Source: Allobaileyella intestinalis
GTDB lineage: Bacteria; Bacillota; Clostridia; Peptostreptococcales; Anaerovoracaceae
Assembly: GCF_009695865.1 (NCBI RefSeq)
Contig: NZ_VUNB01000006.1
Span: 25,109-89,108, forward strand
Length of the DNA stretch: 64,000 nt
Reading direction: 5' to 3'
Shown piece by piece: positions 53,643 to 62,300 of this stretch (positions are counted from its first letter, which is position 1; each line of letters opens with the position of its first letter). Below the pieces are notes generated by a model. That model did not search any database and had not been told where the DNA came from. It saw only the letters and a program-made list of their open reading frames with translations. A program made the position numbers and the translations under genes.

Positions 53643-55348
53643 TTGAATTTCGAGCAAAATTTTTTGGGAAGCTGAAACTATCAGATGGCCTCACCTCCGT
53701 TACCCAGGAGGAGATGCACTCAGACAGGCTGGTAAAACTTCTGGCATTTCTCATTATCCGACGGGACCACTCCTGTACTATTGGAGAGATATCCGATGCC
53801 ATCTGGGGAGCGGATTCAGATATTAATTCTTCAGGTGCAGTTAAGAACCTGGCGTGGAGGCTGAGAAAGGCCCTGAAAACCAGGTGGCCGGATTTGGAAT
53901 TTCTGGTTACATTCAAGGGAAGCTACAAGTTCAATCCGTGTATTCATGTTGTTACAGATTATGAAGAGATGCTGGAACTAAGGAACGCCGGTGAGAAGGC
54001 TGATGATCTTGAGGAGCAAACCCGGTATTACCGCCGGGCCTTCGACCTTTATGACGGGGAGTTTATGGCGAATTTCATGGATGAACCCTGGATATTGAAC
54101 CAGAGCGCCTACTATTCCAATGTTTTTATTTCTCTTGCCATTCAGCTTGCAGACAACTATGAAAAGCTGGGAAGGTTTGATGAGATGGAATCGGTGGCCG
54201 AAGAGGTACTGAAATATGAACCTTTGGATGAAAGGCTTTGGGTGGCCCTTATCAAGGCCAAGGGGAGTGCAGGAAAATACGCAGAGGCGGAAGATGCGTT
54301 CCACAAGGCATCTGAGAATCTGTACAATTCCCTGGGAATCGGCCCTTCAGATGACCTCAGAGAAGCATATAACAAGGCACTCAGCCAGGTGGAAAATGAT
54401 GAAGCTGATATAGGCACTGTCATGGATGAACTGAAGGAGTCATCGGAGCCTCAGGGAGCCTACTACTGCAGCTTCGGAGTCTTCAAGAAAATGTACGAAC
54501 TGTCTGCCAGGAGACTGGTGCGGTTTGGGTTCACCGTGCACATAGCGTTGATCACAGTGGATCTTAAAGATGCCGACAGGAGCAGCATTGACAGGAACAG
54601 ATCTATTGAGAAGGCCATGGAGGCCATGAGAGAAAGCATCAGCAAGTCCCTCAGAACTGGTGACGTTTTTGCCCGGTACAGTAAAACTCAGTTCGTTGTC
54701 ATGCTCCCGGCCTGCGAATACGAGATGGGCAAAAAGGTAATGAAGAGGGTGTTCAGTAATTTCGATGGCACCAGGGGAGCCTACAAATACAGAAGAGCAT
54801 ACTCTCTCCGGGAGCTTCAGGGATCTGTTGCAAATAACAGAAGGGAGACACTATTTGTCAGCCCTGATTCCATCAGGGTCTGCGTGGATAAATACGACAG
54901 CGAGACCGGAATAAGCGGACGGATTGTGGGTATGGCCCTCGAGAACCCGGTATCTTTCACAGGACTGGGAGAATTTTTCCTGATTGTGAGCCGTATCTTC
55001 GATTCCATGGGCAGACCGCAGCCTAACGACAGCCTGCGAAGCTTTGAGAAAGCCGATGAGGTTAAAGAAAAGAACGAAAAAAGGGTATACAGTTTCAGAC
55101 CCAGCATTTTCCATACAGCCGAAGAAATCAGCCTTACCAAAGGATATGAGGCAACCCTGGACATCAGATTCACCAGCAGAAGCAGAAACACCTGGCAGGG
55201 AATCATTGCCGATGAGAAAGGCGGTACATGTGCCTTTGACAGCGAGTTGGAGCTGATGAAAAAATTCCGGCTGATCTCCGGCAGCGAAGAGGGAGACATC
55301 AGCGCCGACTCCGGAACTGAACCAGAAAAAACACATAAGAAACAATAG
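53639..55348 (+). CDS. SARP-type transcriptional regulator (winged helix + BTAD + degenerate GGDEF)
   Basis: 569 residues. N-terminal OmpR/SARP winged helix (about 1-100; VKLLAFLIIRRDHSCTIGEI, SSGAVKNLAWRLRKAL) and a BTAD TPR-like domain (about 105-245; DGEFMANFMDEPWI, EDAFHKASENLYNSLGIGPS) are typical of SARP activators. Next comes a region spaced like GGDEF (about 285-390) whose active loop is lost (RYSKTQF). The C-terminus carries a small TWQG domain (TWQG at 518-521) shared with the next gene. It overlaps the PilT gene by ATGA, so it is expressed with the pilus-like operon and probably controls nearby promoters. Confidence 0.88.
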   Translation: MIEFRAKFFGKLKLSDGLTSVTQEEMHSDRLVKLLAFLIIRRDHSCTIGEISDAIWGADSDINSSGAVKNLAWRLRKALKTRWPDLEFLVTFKGSYKFNPCIHVVTDYEEMLELRNAGEKADDLEEQTRYYRRAFDLYDGEFMANFMDEPWILNQSAYYSNVFISLAIQLADNYEKLGRFDEMESVAEEVLKYEPLDERLWVALIKAKGSAGKYAEAEDAFHKASENLYNSLGIGPSDDLREAYNKALSQVENDEADIGTVMDELKESSEPQGAYYCSFGVFKKMYELSARRLVRFGFTVHIALITVDLKDADRSSIDRNRSIEKAMEAMRESISKSLRTGDVFARYSKTQFVVMLPACEYEMGKKVMKRVFSNFDGTRGAYKYRRAYSLRELQGSVANNRRETLFVSPDSIRVCVDKYDSETGISGRIVGMALENPVSFTGLGEFFLIVSRIFDSMGRPQPNDSLRSFEKADEVKEKNEKRVYSFRPSIFHTAEEISLTKGYEATLDIRFTSRSRNTWQGIIADEKGGTCAFDSELELMKKFRLISGSEEGDISADSGTEPEKTHKKQ

Positions 55349-55379
55349 TGTACCGGATTTGCGAAACAGGAACATAGGA

Positions 55380-55412
55380 TGTGACTGAATTGTGACATCA
55401 GGGTTGTATCAT
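55380..55412 (+). promoter_or_regulatory. SARP-type promoter: two TGTGAC repeats 11 bp apart
   Basis: TGTGAC at 55380-55385 and 55391-55396 in direct repeat, exactly 11 bp apart; TATCAT -10 box at 55407-55412, 10 bp after the second repeat; no good -35. SARP activators bind such repeats in place of a -35 box. Precedes the 65-residue gene at 55459. Confidence 0.6.
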
Positions 55413-55458
55413 CAACCTGTAAATATGCCATGTGGGGATGGCATGTGGGGGTGATAAA

Positions 55459-55656
55459 ATGAATTCATTTGTTGTCAACGTACTTGACACCAGAAACCAT
55501 ACCTGGCAAGGGACAGTGACGTGGGTTGAAAGCCAGAGAACGGAAAGCTTTCGCAGCGCCATTGAACTGATGGAATTGATCAATTCTGTTGTGGGGACAG
55601 AGGAGATTGCGTTCAATAAAGAAACTGAGAATGAAACTGAGAATCCGAAACAGTAA
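55459..55656 (+). CDS. Small free-standing TWQG-domain protein
   Basis: 65 residues from ATG 55459 (GGGGGTG upstream; ATG 55432 lacks one). The core VLDTRNHTWQGTVTWVESQR and SFRSAIELMELINSV matches the C-terminus of the SARP regulator upstream (RSRNTWQGIIADEKG, FDSELELMKKF). It looks like a small beta-strand/helix domain. The rest is an Asn/Glu-rich tail (KETENETENPKQ). Function unknown; a regulator of the SARP protein, by competition for the same ligand or partner, is a possibility. Confidence 0.75.
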   Translation: MNSFVVNVLDTRNHTWQGTVTWVESQRTESFRSAIELMELINSVVGTEEIAFNKETENETENPKQ

Positions 55657-55719
55657 GAGGACAGAGGGCAGCATGATTATGCTGCCCTCCTGACCAGGAG
55701 ATCAATTCAGAATTTCCAG

Positions 55720-55757
55720 GGCCGTCGCATTTGAAAAAAATGTGACGGTCTTATTTT
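55720..55757 (+). terminator. Terminator after the TWQG gene
   Basis: GGCCGTCGCATTT pairs with AAATGTGACGGTC (G-U pairs) and runs into TTATTTT. An earlier AGGGCAGCAT/ATGCTGCCCT hairpin (about 55664-55687) lacks T-run. Confidence 0.7.
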
Positions 55758-55893
55758 GGTGTGGATCTTATGTGGGGAGAGAACAGATTCGGCGGGGGGC
55801 TATGCTGGCGGTTTACCCCTGCCGCTCCGCCGTTTACCCTGGGATATGAAAAAATCGATATCTCGGGGTAGCGTACAAGATTTTTTTCTGAAA

Positions 55894-55935
55894 AAATACC
55901 GCGAGACTGCCAAATCAAGAAATCTCGCGGTATTT
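55894..55935 (-). terminator. 13-bp hairpin, terminator for minus transcripts
   Basis: AAATACCGCGAGA pairs perfectly with TCTCGCGGTATTT; on the minus strand a T-run follows. It could end transcripts from 56235-57969. Confidence 0.55.
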
Positions 55936-55957
55936 GTACCATCAAACTAAACAAAAC

Positions 55958-56019
55958 AGAGGCATCTGCACACTTCAAAATTCAGGGAACTGAAGAAAAT
56001 ATAGAGCGCAGATGCCTCT
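55958..56019. other. 12-bp perfect inverted repeat with inner hairpin
   Basis: AGAGGCATCTGC (55958-55969) and GCAGATGCCTCT (56008-56019) enclose a second pairing TTCA/TGAA. No T-run. Unexplained structure. Confidence 0.6.
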
Positions 56020-56234
56020 TGCCTAAATATCAGATGAGAAATATACGGCGAGAATCAAGGAATTCAAAATCCCGGGGTAAAAAATCAATGTTTTTTTGGC
56101 GGGCGTACAGCGAGATCGTAATAAACTCAAATCCCGGGGTAAACATGGAGAAACGTTGCCCCCACAATAAGCGCAGCGCCCTGGAAACGAAGTATTCGGG
56201 AAACGCAGCACGCTGTATTGCCGTACGTCCGGTC

Positions 56235-57272
56235 TTATTTATTCATATCCAAATGCAGTACATTTCCAGCCTTGTCAGGAACTGTGACTTTAAAGGATTT
56301 TTCCGGATAATCAAAAGCAACAGTATTATTCTCACTGTCGGAAGACAGCACATCCACCTTTTTACCCTCTTCATCTTCTGCGGCAATGCGGCTGAAGTCT
56401 ACACCAGACCCCTTGTCGGAAAGGTGAAGAATCAGATGACCGTCTTTAGAGCTGGTGCTTACCAGTACAGGAGGCCAGGTGTCGAAGCTCCTTACTTTCA
56501 CAGAACTCTTGCGAATCCCCCGTCCTGCCGTCTTTACCGTTACAGTCATTTTTCCATCGGTCCGGGGCAGGAGCGTATAGGTGTTTTCGTTTTCCTGCAT
56601 AACAGGCACCGCCTGTGATCCTTCTTTATCAGTGACCGTCGCAACAACAGATCTGACCGGCATCATGGAGCTCACTTCCAGGCTGTAGGACGGAAGACCG
56701 GTGTACTTGTTTGAAGACTGGCTCTTTTCCACTTTCACATCGGGGTTCAGAAAAAGCAGAGGAACTGCAATCAGTACAAGAGCGGCTATTGCGATGATCC
56801 ACCTCATGGTGCTGGTGCGCCGTCCTCTGTAAATATCGTATTCCTGGATGTACTCAAGGGGAATGGAATTGTCTGGGAGACCAAGGCTGTCCAGAAGTTC
56901 CGACAGAAGAAGCTCTTTCTCCCGGCCAGTGAGGGCGGGCCGCTGTACCTTTCTCGCTGTAGTCTCTTTTTTTGACATAGAAAGCCTGGCGGCAATCTGA
57001 GACTGGAGCCATGAAAGCTTCTCTGCAGCCTGAGAGGGAGTTTTAACCGTACCGATGGACCGGTAGAAAAGCACATACAAAGCCTGGGTGCCATCCTGGG
57101 CAAGATAGGCGCTGCCCAGTACTGAATAAAAATTCCTGTATACCTCGTCAACGGTCATGGAGTACAGAGATGCGAGAGCATTGCTGTCCTTGTTGCTGAT
57201 TCTGTTCAGAAGATCCTGAACGTATGAGGCGTTACGCCGGTAGACCATTTCCTGGAAGGCTCTATTCTTCAT
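56235..57272 (-). CDS. Single-pass membrane protein with ECF-sigma-like N-terminus
   Basis: 345 residues. The N-terminal part (about 20-140) resembles ECF sigma region 2/4 folding (LASLYSMTVDEVYRNFYSVL, AQDGTQALYVLFYRSIG, then a helical segment with ALTGREKELLLSELLDSLGL) but is degenerate. One membrane helix at about 158-176 (MRWIIAIAALVLIAVPLLFL) is followed by an extracellular part with beta-rich, Ig-like stretches (about 190-340). The layout suggests a membrane-linked regulator or anti-sigma-like sensor. AGGAAGGAA precedes the ATG, and the start overlaps the end of the next upstream gene by 11 bp. Confidence 0.7.
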   Translation of the reverse strand: MKNRAFQEMVYRRNASYVQDLLNRISNKDSNALASLYSMTVDEVYRNFYSVLGSAYLAQDGTQALYVLFYRSIGTVKTPSQAAEKLSWLQSQIAARLSMSKKETTARKVQRPALTGREKELLLSELLDSLGLPDNSIPLEYIQEYDIYRGRRTSTMRWIIAIAALVLIAVPLLFLNPDVKVEKSQSSNKYTGLPSYSLEVSSMMPVRSVVATVTDKEGSQAVPVMQENENTYTLLPRTDGKMTVTVKTAGRGIRKSSVKVRSFDTWPPVLVSTSSKDGHLILHLSDKGSGVDFSRIAAEDEEGKKVDVLSSDSENNTVAFDYPEKSFKVTVPDKAGNVLHLDMNK

Positions 57273-57969
57273 GGCAGGTTCCTTCCTTACTTATGGTGTG
57301 AATCTGACTGTTGTAATCAATCCTCCTGTTGGCCAGGGCAATGAGATGGACAATATCCCCGGAAGGGTCCTCCTGTTCATGGAATGCCCAGGCAATTGTG
57401 TATCGTATCTCCAGACCGTTGTTCCGGCTGTTGAACTGTTCCACCTTCTGAAGTATCCTTCTGAGAAAATCATCTACGTCGTCGGTAGAAAGTCCTTCGG
57501 CCATGGCGATGAAACGGCTTCCTCCGTTTCTTCCCACGAAAAACCTGTCCAGTGAGGCCAGCTCAAGGGCGTTGGAAAACCTGACAAGAATCTCATTGCC
57601 TGCCGGCCTTCCTTTTTCTTCGTTTACTTCTTTAAGATTGGTGATTTCAAAGGCTATGCATACAAATTTCTCTGGCAGGGTGTGCCCTTGATACTTATCA
57701 AGAATGGCGTCGATGCTGTATCTGTTGGCCACCTTGGAGACCGGGTCAGAACCCATGGTTTTGATCATTTCTTCGTAAGATTTCTGCTGCTGGGTAAACA
57801 GAGAGAAGTCCAGGAAAATAAAGAAAAATGATATTGCCAGTGTTACCCAGAGGAGAAGGGAGGCAACCTGACCGCTGCCGTGGCGGAAGATGACGGTTAC
57901 CATGGAAATCAGCGAAATAACAAGAAAGACAAATAGCTGGATAGTCTTGTACCGGTCAGTTTTTTTCAT
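57262..57969 (-). CDS. Membrane protein with degenerate GGDEF domain
   Basis: 235 residues: two hydrophobic segments (about 10-28 and 35-55) and a cytoplasmic GGDEF-like domain (about 70-225) with DPVSKVANRYSIDAIL and FEITNLKEVNEEKGRPAGNEIL. The signature loop reads GGSRF instead of GGDEF, so cyclase activity is unlikely and it is probably a sensor or binding protein. AAGGAG precedes the ATG. First gene of a two-gene minus-strand unit, divergent from the signal peptidase operon. Confidence 0.8.
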   Translation of the reverse strand: MKKTDRYKTIQLFVFLVISLISMVTVIFRHGSGQVASLLLWVTLAISFFFIFLDFSLFTQQQKSYEEMIKTMGSDPVSKVANRYSIDAILDKYQGHTLPEKFVCIAFEITNLKEVNEEKGRPAGNEILVRFSNALELASLDRFFVGRNGGSRFIAMAEGLSTDDVDDFLRRILQKVEQFNSRNNGLEIRYTIAWAFHEQEDPSGDIVHLIALANRRIDYNSQIHTISKEGTCHEE

Positions 57970-58109
57970 GTGATCTCCTTACGATTCCCTTCCGTAATCA
58001 ATTGATATTAGCTAAACGCTGATCAAAGTGATATGCTGTGAATTAATAATATTATATGCCAAATACATTGAATTTAAAAAAGTGCATTCGGTGAAAAACT
58101 CAAATAATA

Positions 58110-58142
58110 TGAGACAAATATGAGACGCAATGTGACTATACT
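58110..58142 (+). promoter_or_regulatory. SARP-type promoter: TGAGAC repeats 11 bp apart
   Basis: TGAGAC at 58110-58115 and 58121-58126 in direct repeat, 11 bp apart, with TATACT at 58137-58142 starting 10 bp after the second. A third copy TGTGAC is at 58131-58136. The geometry matches that at 55380. It would drive the signal peptidase-surface protein operon; the remaining intergenic region (57970-58282) shows no gene. Confidence 0.65.
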
Positions 58143-58282
58143 ATAACCAGGATCATCATCAAGTATAGTGACATAGTGGAAGCAGGGGTGAAAAAGAGCT
58201 TCCGCAACAGGATTATATCATCTTGCTGAGACATATTCATCTCAATGATGATGGGGTCCGTAGCAAACAGGAGGTACTTGTG

Positions 58283-58834
58283 ATGAATGGAGGATATATG
58301 GATCTTCACCGGGGGGCTGAAAGCCGTAGACCGGGGGATAAGTTCGGAAAAGCCGAGGCCAGAAACAGACTTCTGGTCACATTGGGCGGGACGGCAGTGC
58401 TGTTGATCCTGCTTGGGGTAGTGCTTCTCCTGTTCGTGGGGATCTCCAGAGTTGATGGCAGTTCCATGTATCCCACATATAACAGCGGCGACATCGTATG
58501 GTTCAGGCGTGGCGGAGAAGACTTTGCCAGAGGAACAGTGGTGTCATTGAACATGCCGGGAGGAGACCGCTACATTAAACGAGTAGTGGCAGTACCTGGT
58601 GATACAGTGGACATCAAGGATGGGCGGCTGTTTGTAAATGGCAGGGCGGTGAGGGAGCCCTACGCCAATGGGGTCACTGAAGCAGATCCGGAAGGGTTTG
58701 TGACGTATCCCTGCAAATTATCAAAGAATAAATATTTTGTACTAGGTGATAACAGACGCAAATCAGTGGACTCCAGATCTTTCGGTCCGGTGGCGTCGGC
58801 CCAGATCCAGGGGAGGATACTGGGACAGCACTAA
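58283..58834 (+). CDS. Type I signal peptidase
   Basis: 183 residues from ATG 58283 with AGGAGG upstream. One membrane helix (about 33-55), catalytic Ser in GSSMYPTY and Lys in GDRYIKRVVAVPGD, then the box VLGDNRRKSVDSRSFGPV. This is the Ser/Lys bacterial type. It heads an operon with two tiny membrane proteins and a giant surface protein, so it may be dedicated to processing them; the genome probably has another general signal peptidase (inference). Confidence 0.92.
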   Translation: MNGGYMDLHRGAESRRPGDKFGKAEARNRLLVTLGGTAVLLILLGVVLLLFVGISRVDGSSMYPTYNSGDIVWFRRGGEDFARGTVVSLNMPGGDRYIKRVVAVPGDTVDIKDGRLFVNGRAVREPYANGVTEADPEGFVTYPCKLSKNKYFVLGDNRRKSVDSRSFGPVASAQIQGRILGQH

Positions 58835-58920
58835 AGGCGCCATCAGGATTAATTGCTGATTGAAGCCCCAAGCTGTAAAGGAAGATCTAAAGTTTCAGAA
58901 GCGGGAAAGGACATACAGCT

Positions 58921-59148
58921 ATGATAAAAGCATATTACGAATTTTGTCATCATACCCTGGGTGTTCACATGTATACCATACCACTGATCATCGCTGCGGT
59001 ACTGGCAGTGGTAATCGGACTCCTTCACTGGAGGAAACAATCAAAAAGGGAAAAAGAATTCCAGGATGAGATGGATAGAAAATACGGAAATACAGAAGAG
59101 GCAGGTGGATCCGGAACAGCCACCGGAGGACAGGGAGGTGCGATATGA
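58921..59148 (+). CDS. Small single-pass membrane protein
   Basis: 75 residues with one hydrophobic helix (about 17-36, MYTIPLIIAAVLAVVIGLLH), a basic stretch (WRKQSKREKEFQDEMDRKYG) and a Gly/Thr-rich tail. AAAGGA precedes the ATG. The stop overlaps the next start (ATGA), so translation is coupled. Family unknown; position between a signal peptidase and a surface protein suggests a role in secretion or anchoring. Confidence 0.75.
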   Translation: MIKAYYEFCHHTLGVHMYTIPLIIAAVLAVVIGLLHWRKQSKREKEFQDEMDRKYGNTEEAGGSGTATGGQGGAI

Positions 59149-59324
59149 GCTTTCTGATTGCACATACGACAGCCAGATTTGACCTGCTGGCACTGATTAC
59201 ACTGGTACTGTTGATTGCTGCAGTTGCAGTGCTGGTAATCAGATGCAGGAAGATGAGCAAGGTCAAGGACGACCTTAGAGATGAAATAGACAAGGCAGAG
59301 AAGAGCAGCCCGGATGGTATCTAG
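59145..59324 (+). CDS. Tiny single-pass membrane protein
   Basis: 59 residues (MSFLIAHTTARFDLLALITL start), one hydrophobic helix at about 14-33 and a charged helical tail (RCRKMSKVKDDLRDEIDKAEK). It overlaps the preceding gene by 4 bp (ATGA) with GGAGG upstream, and both share the layout TM helix plus basic/acidic tail. The giant surface gene follows 33 bp later. Function unknown. Confidence 0.75.
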   Translation: MSFLIAHTTARFDLLALITLVLLIAAVAVLVIRCRKMSKVKDDLRDEIDKAEKSSPDGI

Positions 59325-59357
59325 GAGCTGTATAGAGTAAGAACAAGGAGTGCACTT

Positions 59358-62300
59358 ATGAACAAGAAGAACATGAAGAAATGGATGGCGCTGTTCCTGT
59401 CGCTGGCCATGATTCTGACCAGCGGGGTGCTCACCATATCACCCGGCCTTCTTGCATCTGAGGAAAATACCTATGAGAACTCCGCTCAGGAGGACTCACA
59501 GGGAGCATCTGAAGAGAACGCAGAAGCTCAGCAGACAAGCCAGGAGGCACAGATACCAGAGGCGCAGAACTCCAGCGGGGAAAGTGCATCTGAATCACAG
59601 CAGTCAGAACAGACCTCTGAGCCTGCTGCTCAGGAAACAGAAACAAACAATGAGGCCGTTTCCATGCCGGCCCAGTCTTTCAGGGCTACAGCATCTAACG
59701 GCGTTACCGTAAAGGTAAATGCACCAGAAGGAGCACTGCCGGCAGGAAGCACAATGCACGTAACGGCAGTTTCGGCAAAGACTGCAAAGAATATAGCCAG
59801 TCAGACTGCATCCCACGAAGTAAAAGATGCAGTAGGTGTGGACATTACATTCAGAGACTCTTCTGGCAAGGAGACAGAACCGGCAGCTGCAGTTGACGTA
59901 CACATGTACCTGTCAAGCAAGCTGGAGGGAGACAGCTTCACTGTTTCCCATAAAGCTGACAGCGGAAATGTAAGTCAGGTATCTGCCAGCGCCAGCGCAG
60001 GAGGAGCCAGCTTCAGCGAGAGTTCCTTCTCCATCTACGTCATTTCGGGCGAGGGAGAAGAGAACATTCCTGTAGCTACCTACAATTTCCACGATGTTAA
60101 TGGAGCGGTTATTGACACTCAGAACGTCAAGACAGGGGATACACTGAACAAGCCTTCTTCTCCAGAGAAGGAGGGATACAAGCTGGTGGGATGGTCCACA
60201 ACTAAGGACGCTTCCACCCCGGACTTTGACGGATTCGGAAAAGTCACAGTTAACAAGGAAGAAACGATTAACGTATATCCTGTTTTCCAGGAAGTACACT
60301 ACGTATTTTTCATGGACGGAACAGATGACAGCTCCAGAGTATCCACTACCAAGGAAGGTGTGGAGGGCGGAAAGATCAGCACAACTGATGTGAAGCTGCC
60401 ACTGGAGTCCACCAAGAGCGTTACCGGATGGTACACAGATAAGGCTCTCACAAGTCCTGCGGGAGATACTGTTACACTGGGAACGAAGAACATCAAGCTC
60501 TATCCTAAGATCGAAGAAGGACACTATCTCCAGTTCGCATCTGGAGAGGGTGCAACGTATATCGCACCGCAGTTCGTGGCCGCAAACAAGGGCACGAAGA
60601 AGCCTTCTGATCCTAAGAGACCTGGATACACATTTGTTGGATGGTCCACGGAAAAGAACGGTACCACTGCTAATTTCAATTTTGGCGATACGATCAGCGA
60701 GGATACCACTGTATACGCAGTGTGGAAGGCTAAGGCCAACACCAGCTACACCGTAATCTACTGGAAGCAGTCTGTTGAAGACAGCAAGAACGCAAAAGAC
60801 AGCCAGAAAACATACGAATATGCCGGTTCTGACAGCAGGACAGGCACCACCGGATCTACTGTATCTCCAAGCTACACCGACAGAAACAAGAACTATAAGG
60901 GATTCAAGTACAACAGCAGCAAATCCCAGTCTGTTACCGTAGCAGGAGACGGCACCACCATCCTGAACGTGTACTATGACAGAGAGCTGCTGACCATCAA
61001 TTTCTATACATATCAGAGAGACTGGTGGAGCAGTGGCTGGGAGACTTACAAGACGTTCACCGGCCTTTACGGTCAGACTCTGGCTCAGAACGGTTACACA
61101 TGGCCTTCTCAGTACGACTGGTACAAAATGCCTTCAGGCTATGGCAATGAGCATCTGACATTCTTGGACGCCTTTATCTTCGATACATTGAGCGATTATG
61201 GCTCAGCTACAGAGGTTAATGTGTATGGAAGGTCTCCAAGTGGAAGGTACACCATTAGTCACTACAAGCAGAACCTGGACGGATCTTACAGCGAAGATAA
61301 GCCTGCAAACAGTACTCTGACCGATGGCGGTACATTCAATTTCTCCAACAAGTACAACGGATTCACAGTAAACAGTTACTATGTGGGATCTCGCATTCCG
61401 TCAGGTAATGACAGTTGGAAACCTGTATCAGCAGGAGAAAGCGCTTATTTCGGAGCTAATGACCTGAAAATACGCTACAGCAGGAACAGCTACACGTTTA
61501 CATACTACAACTACAACAAGACGGCAAAGGACGTAAAAGTACTTTACGAGGCACCTCTCTCCGGATATGCAAGCTACGTTCCAGAGAAGCCTGCAGACCT
61601 GCCTGACGGATACACCTTCAAGGGCTGGTACAAGGACAAGGAGTGCACTGTACCGTTTGACTTCAACTCCACCATGCCGGTGAACGACGTGATGGTATAC
61701 GCTAAGTGGGCAGCTCCTGAGGTAAACGGAAAGGCATATCTCACCGTAAACGGCGGAGACTCCGTAGATCTTCAGCTGGAATACGGAGATAAGATAGACT
61801 CCAGCCAGCTGCCGTCCGTATACGACAGCCAGGGACACCTGGTTCAGACCGGAAGCAGCAAGAAGATTGTGATCCCTGCAGGATACGACTGGAAGGGCTG
61901 GGCAACAAAGAATGGAGACAGCTTCATACTGTTTAACTTCAATACAGAGATCTACGGTGACATTGAGCTCTATCCGTTCTACGTAAGCAATGGCAAGTAC
62001 AAGGTAGAATACAGTGCTGGAGCAGGCACCGGTTCAGTGGAAGACCCTAAACTCTATGCTGAGGGATCTCATGCAGACGTGCAGTACGCATCTGCTATCA
62101 AGGCACCTGCAGGAAAAGTATTCCTCTACTGGCAGTCCGAGAGCGGCAGCCACTACTATCCTGATGACAAGATTGCTGTAAACAGCACCAACGCTGGAGA
62201 TGATAAGGTCATTACACTGACAGCAGTTTACGGATCAAAGGCGGCGGCTACAAAGCTGACATACAAGTCCAATTATCCGGACAAAGCCATCGACGAAAAC

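Larger units (their letters stand above)
55833..56143. repeat. Three copies of a 41-44-bp TTTACCCcGGGAT element
   Basis: Copies at 55833-55876 (plus), 56041-56081 (minus) and 56103-56143 (minus) share TTTACCC(C/T)GGGAT(A/T)T, then GAT-TCTCG and GTA. The plus copy folds into a 13-bp stem of its own (55835-55870). A partial copy (GGTTTACCCC) is near 55810. They flank two other hairpins in a 577-bp gap with no gene. Confidence 0.65.
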
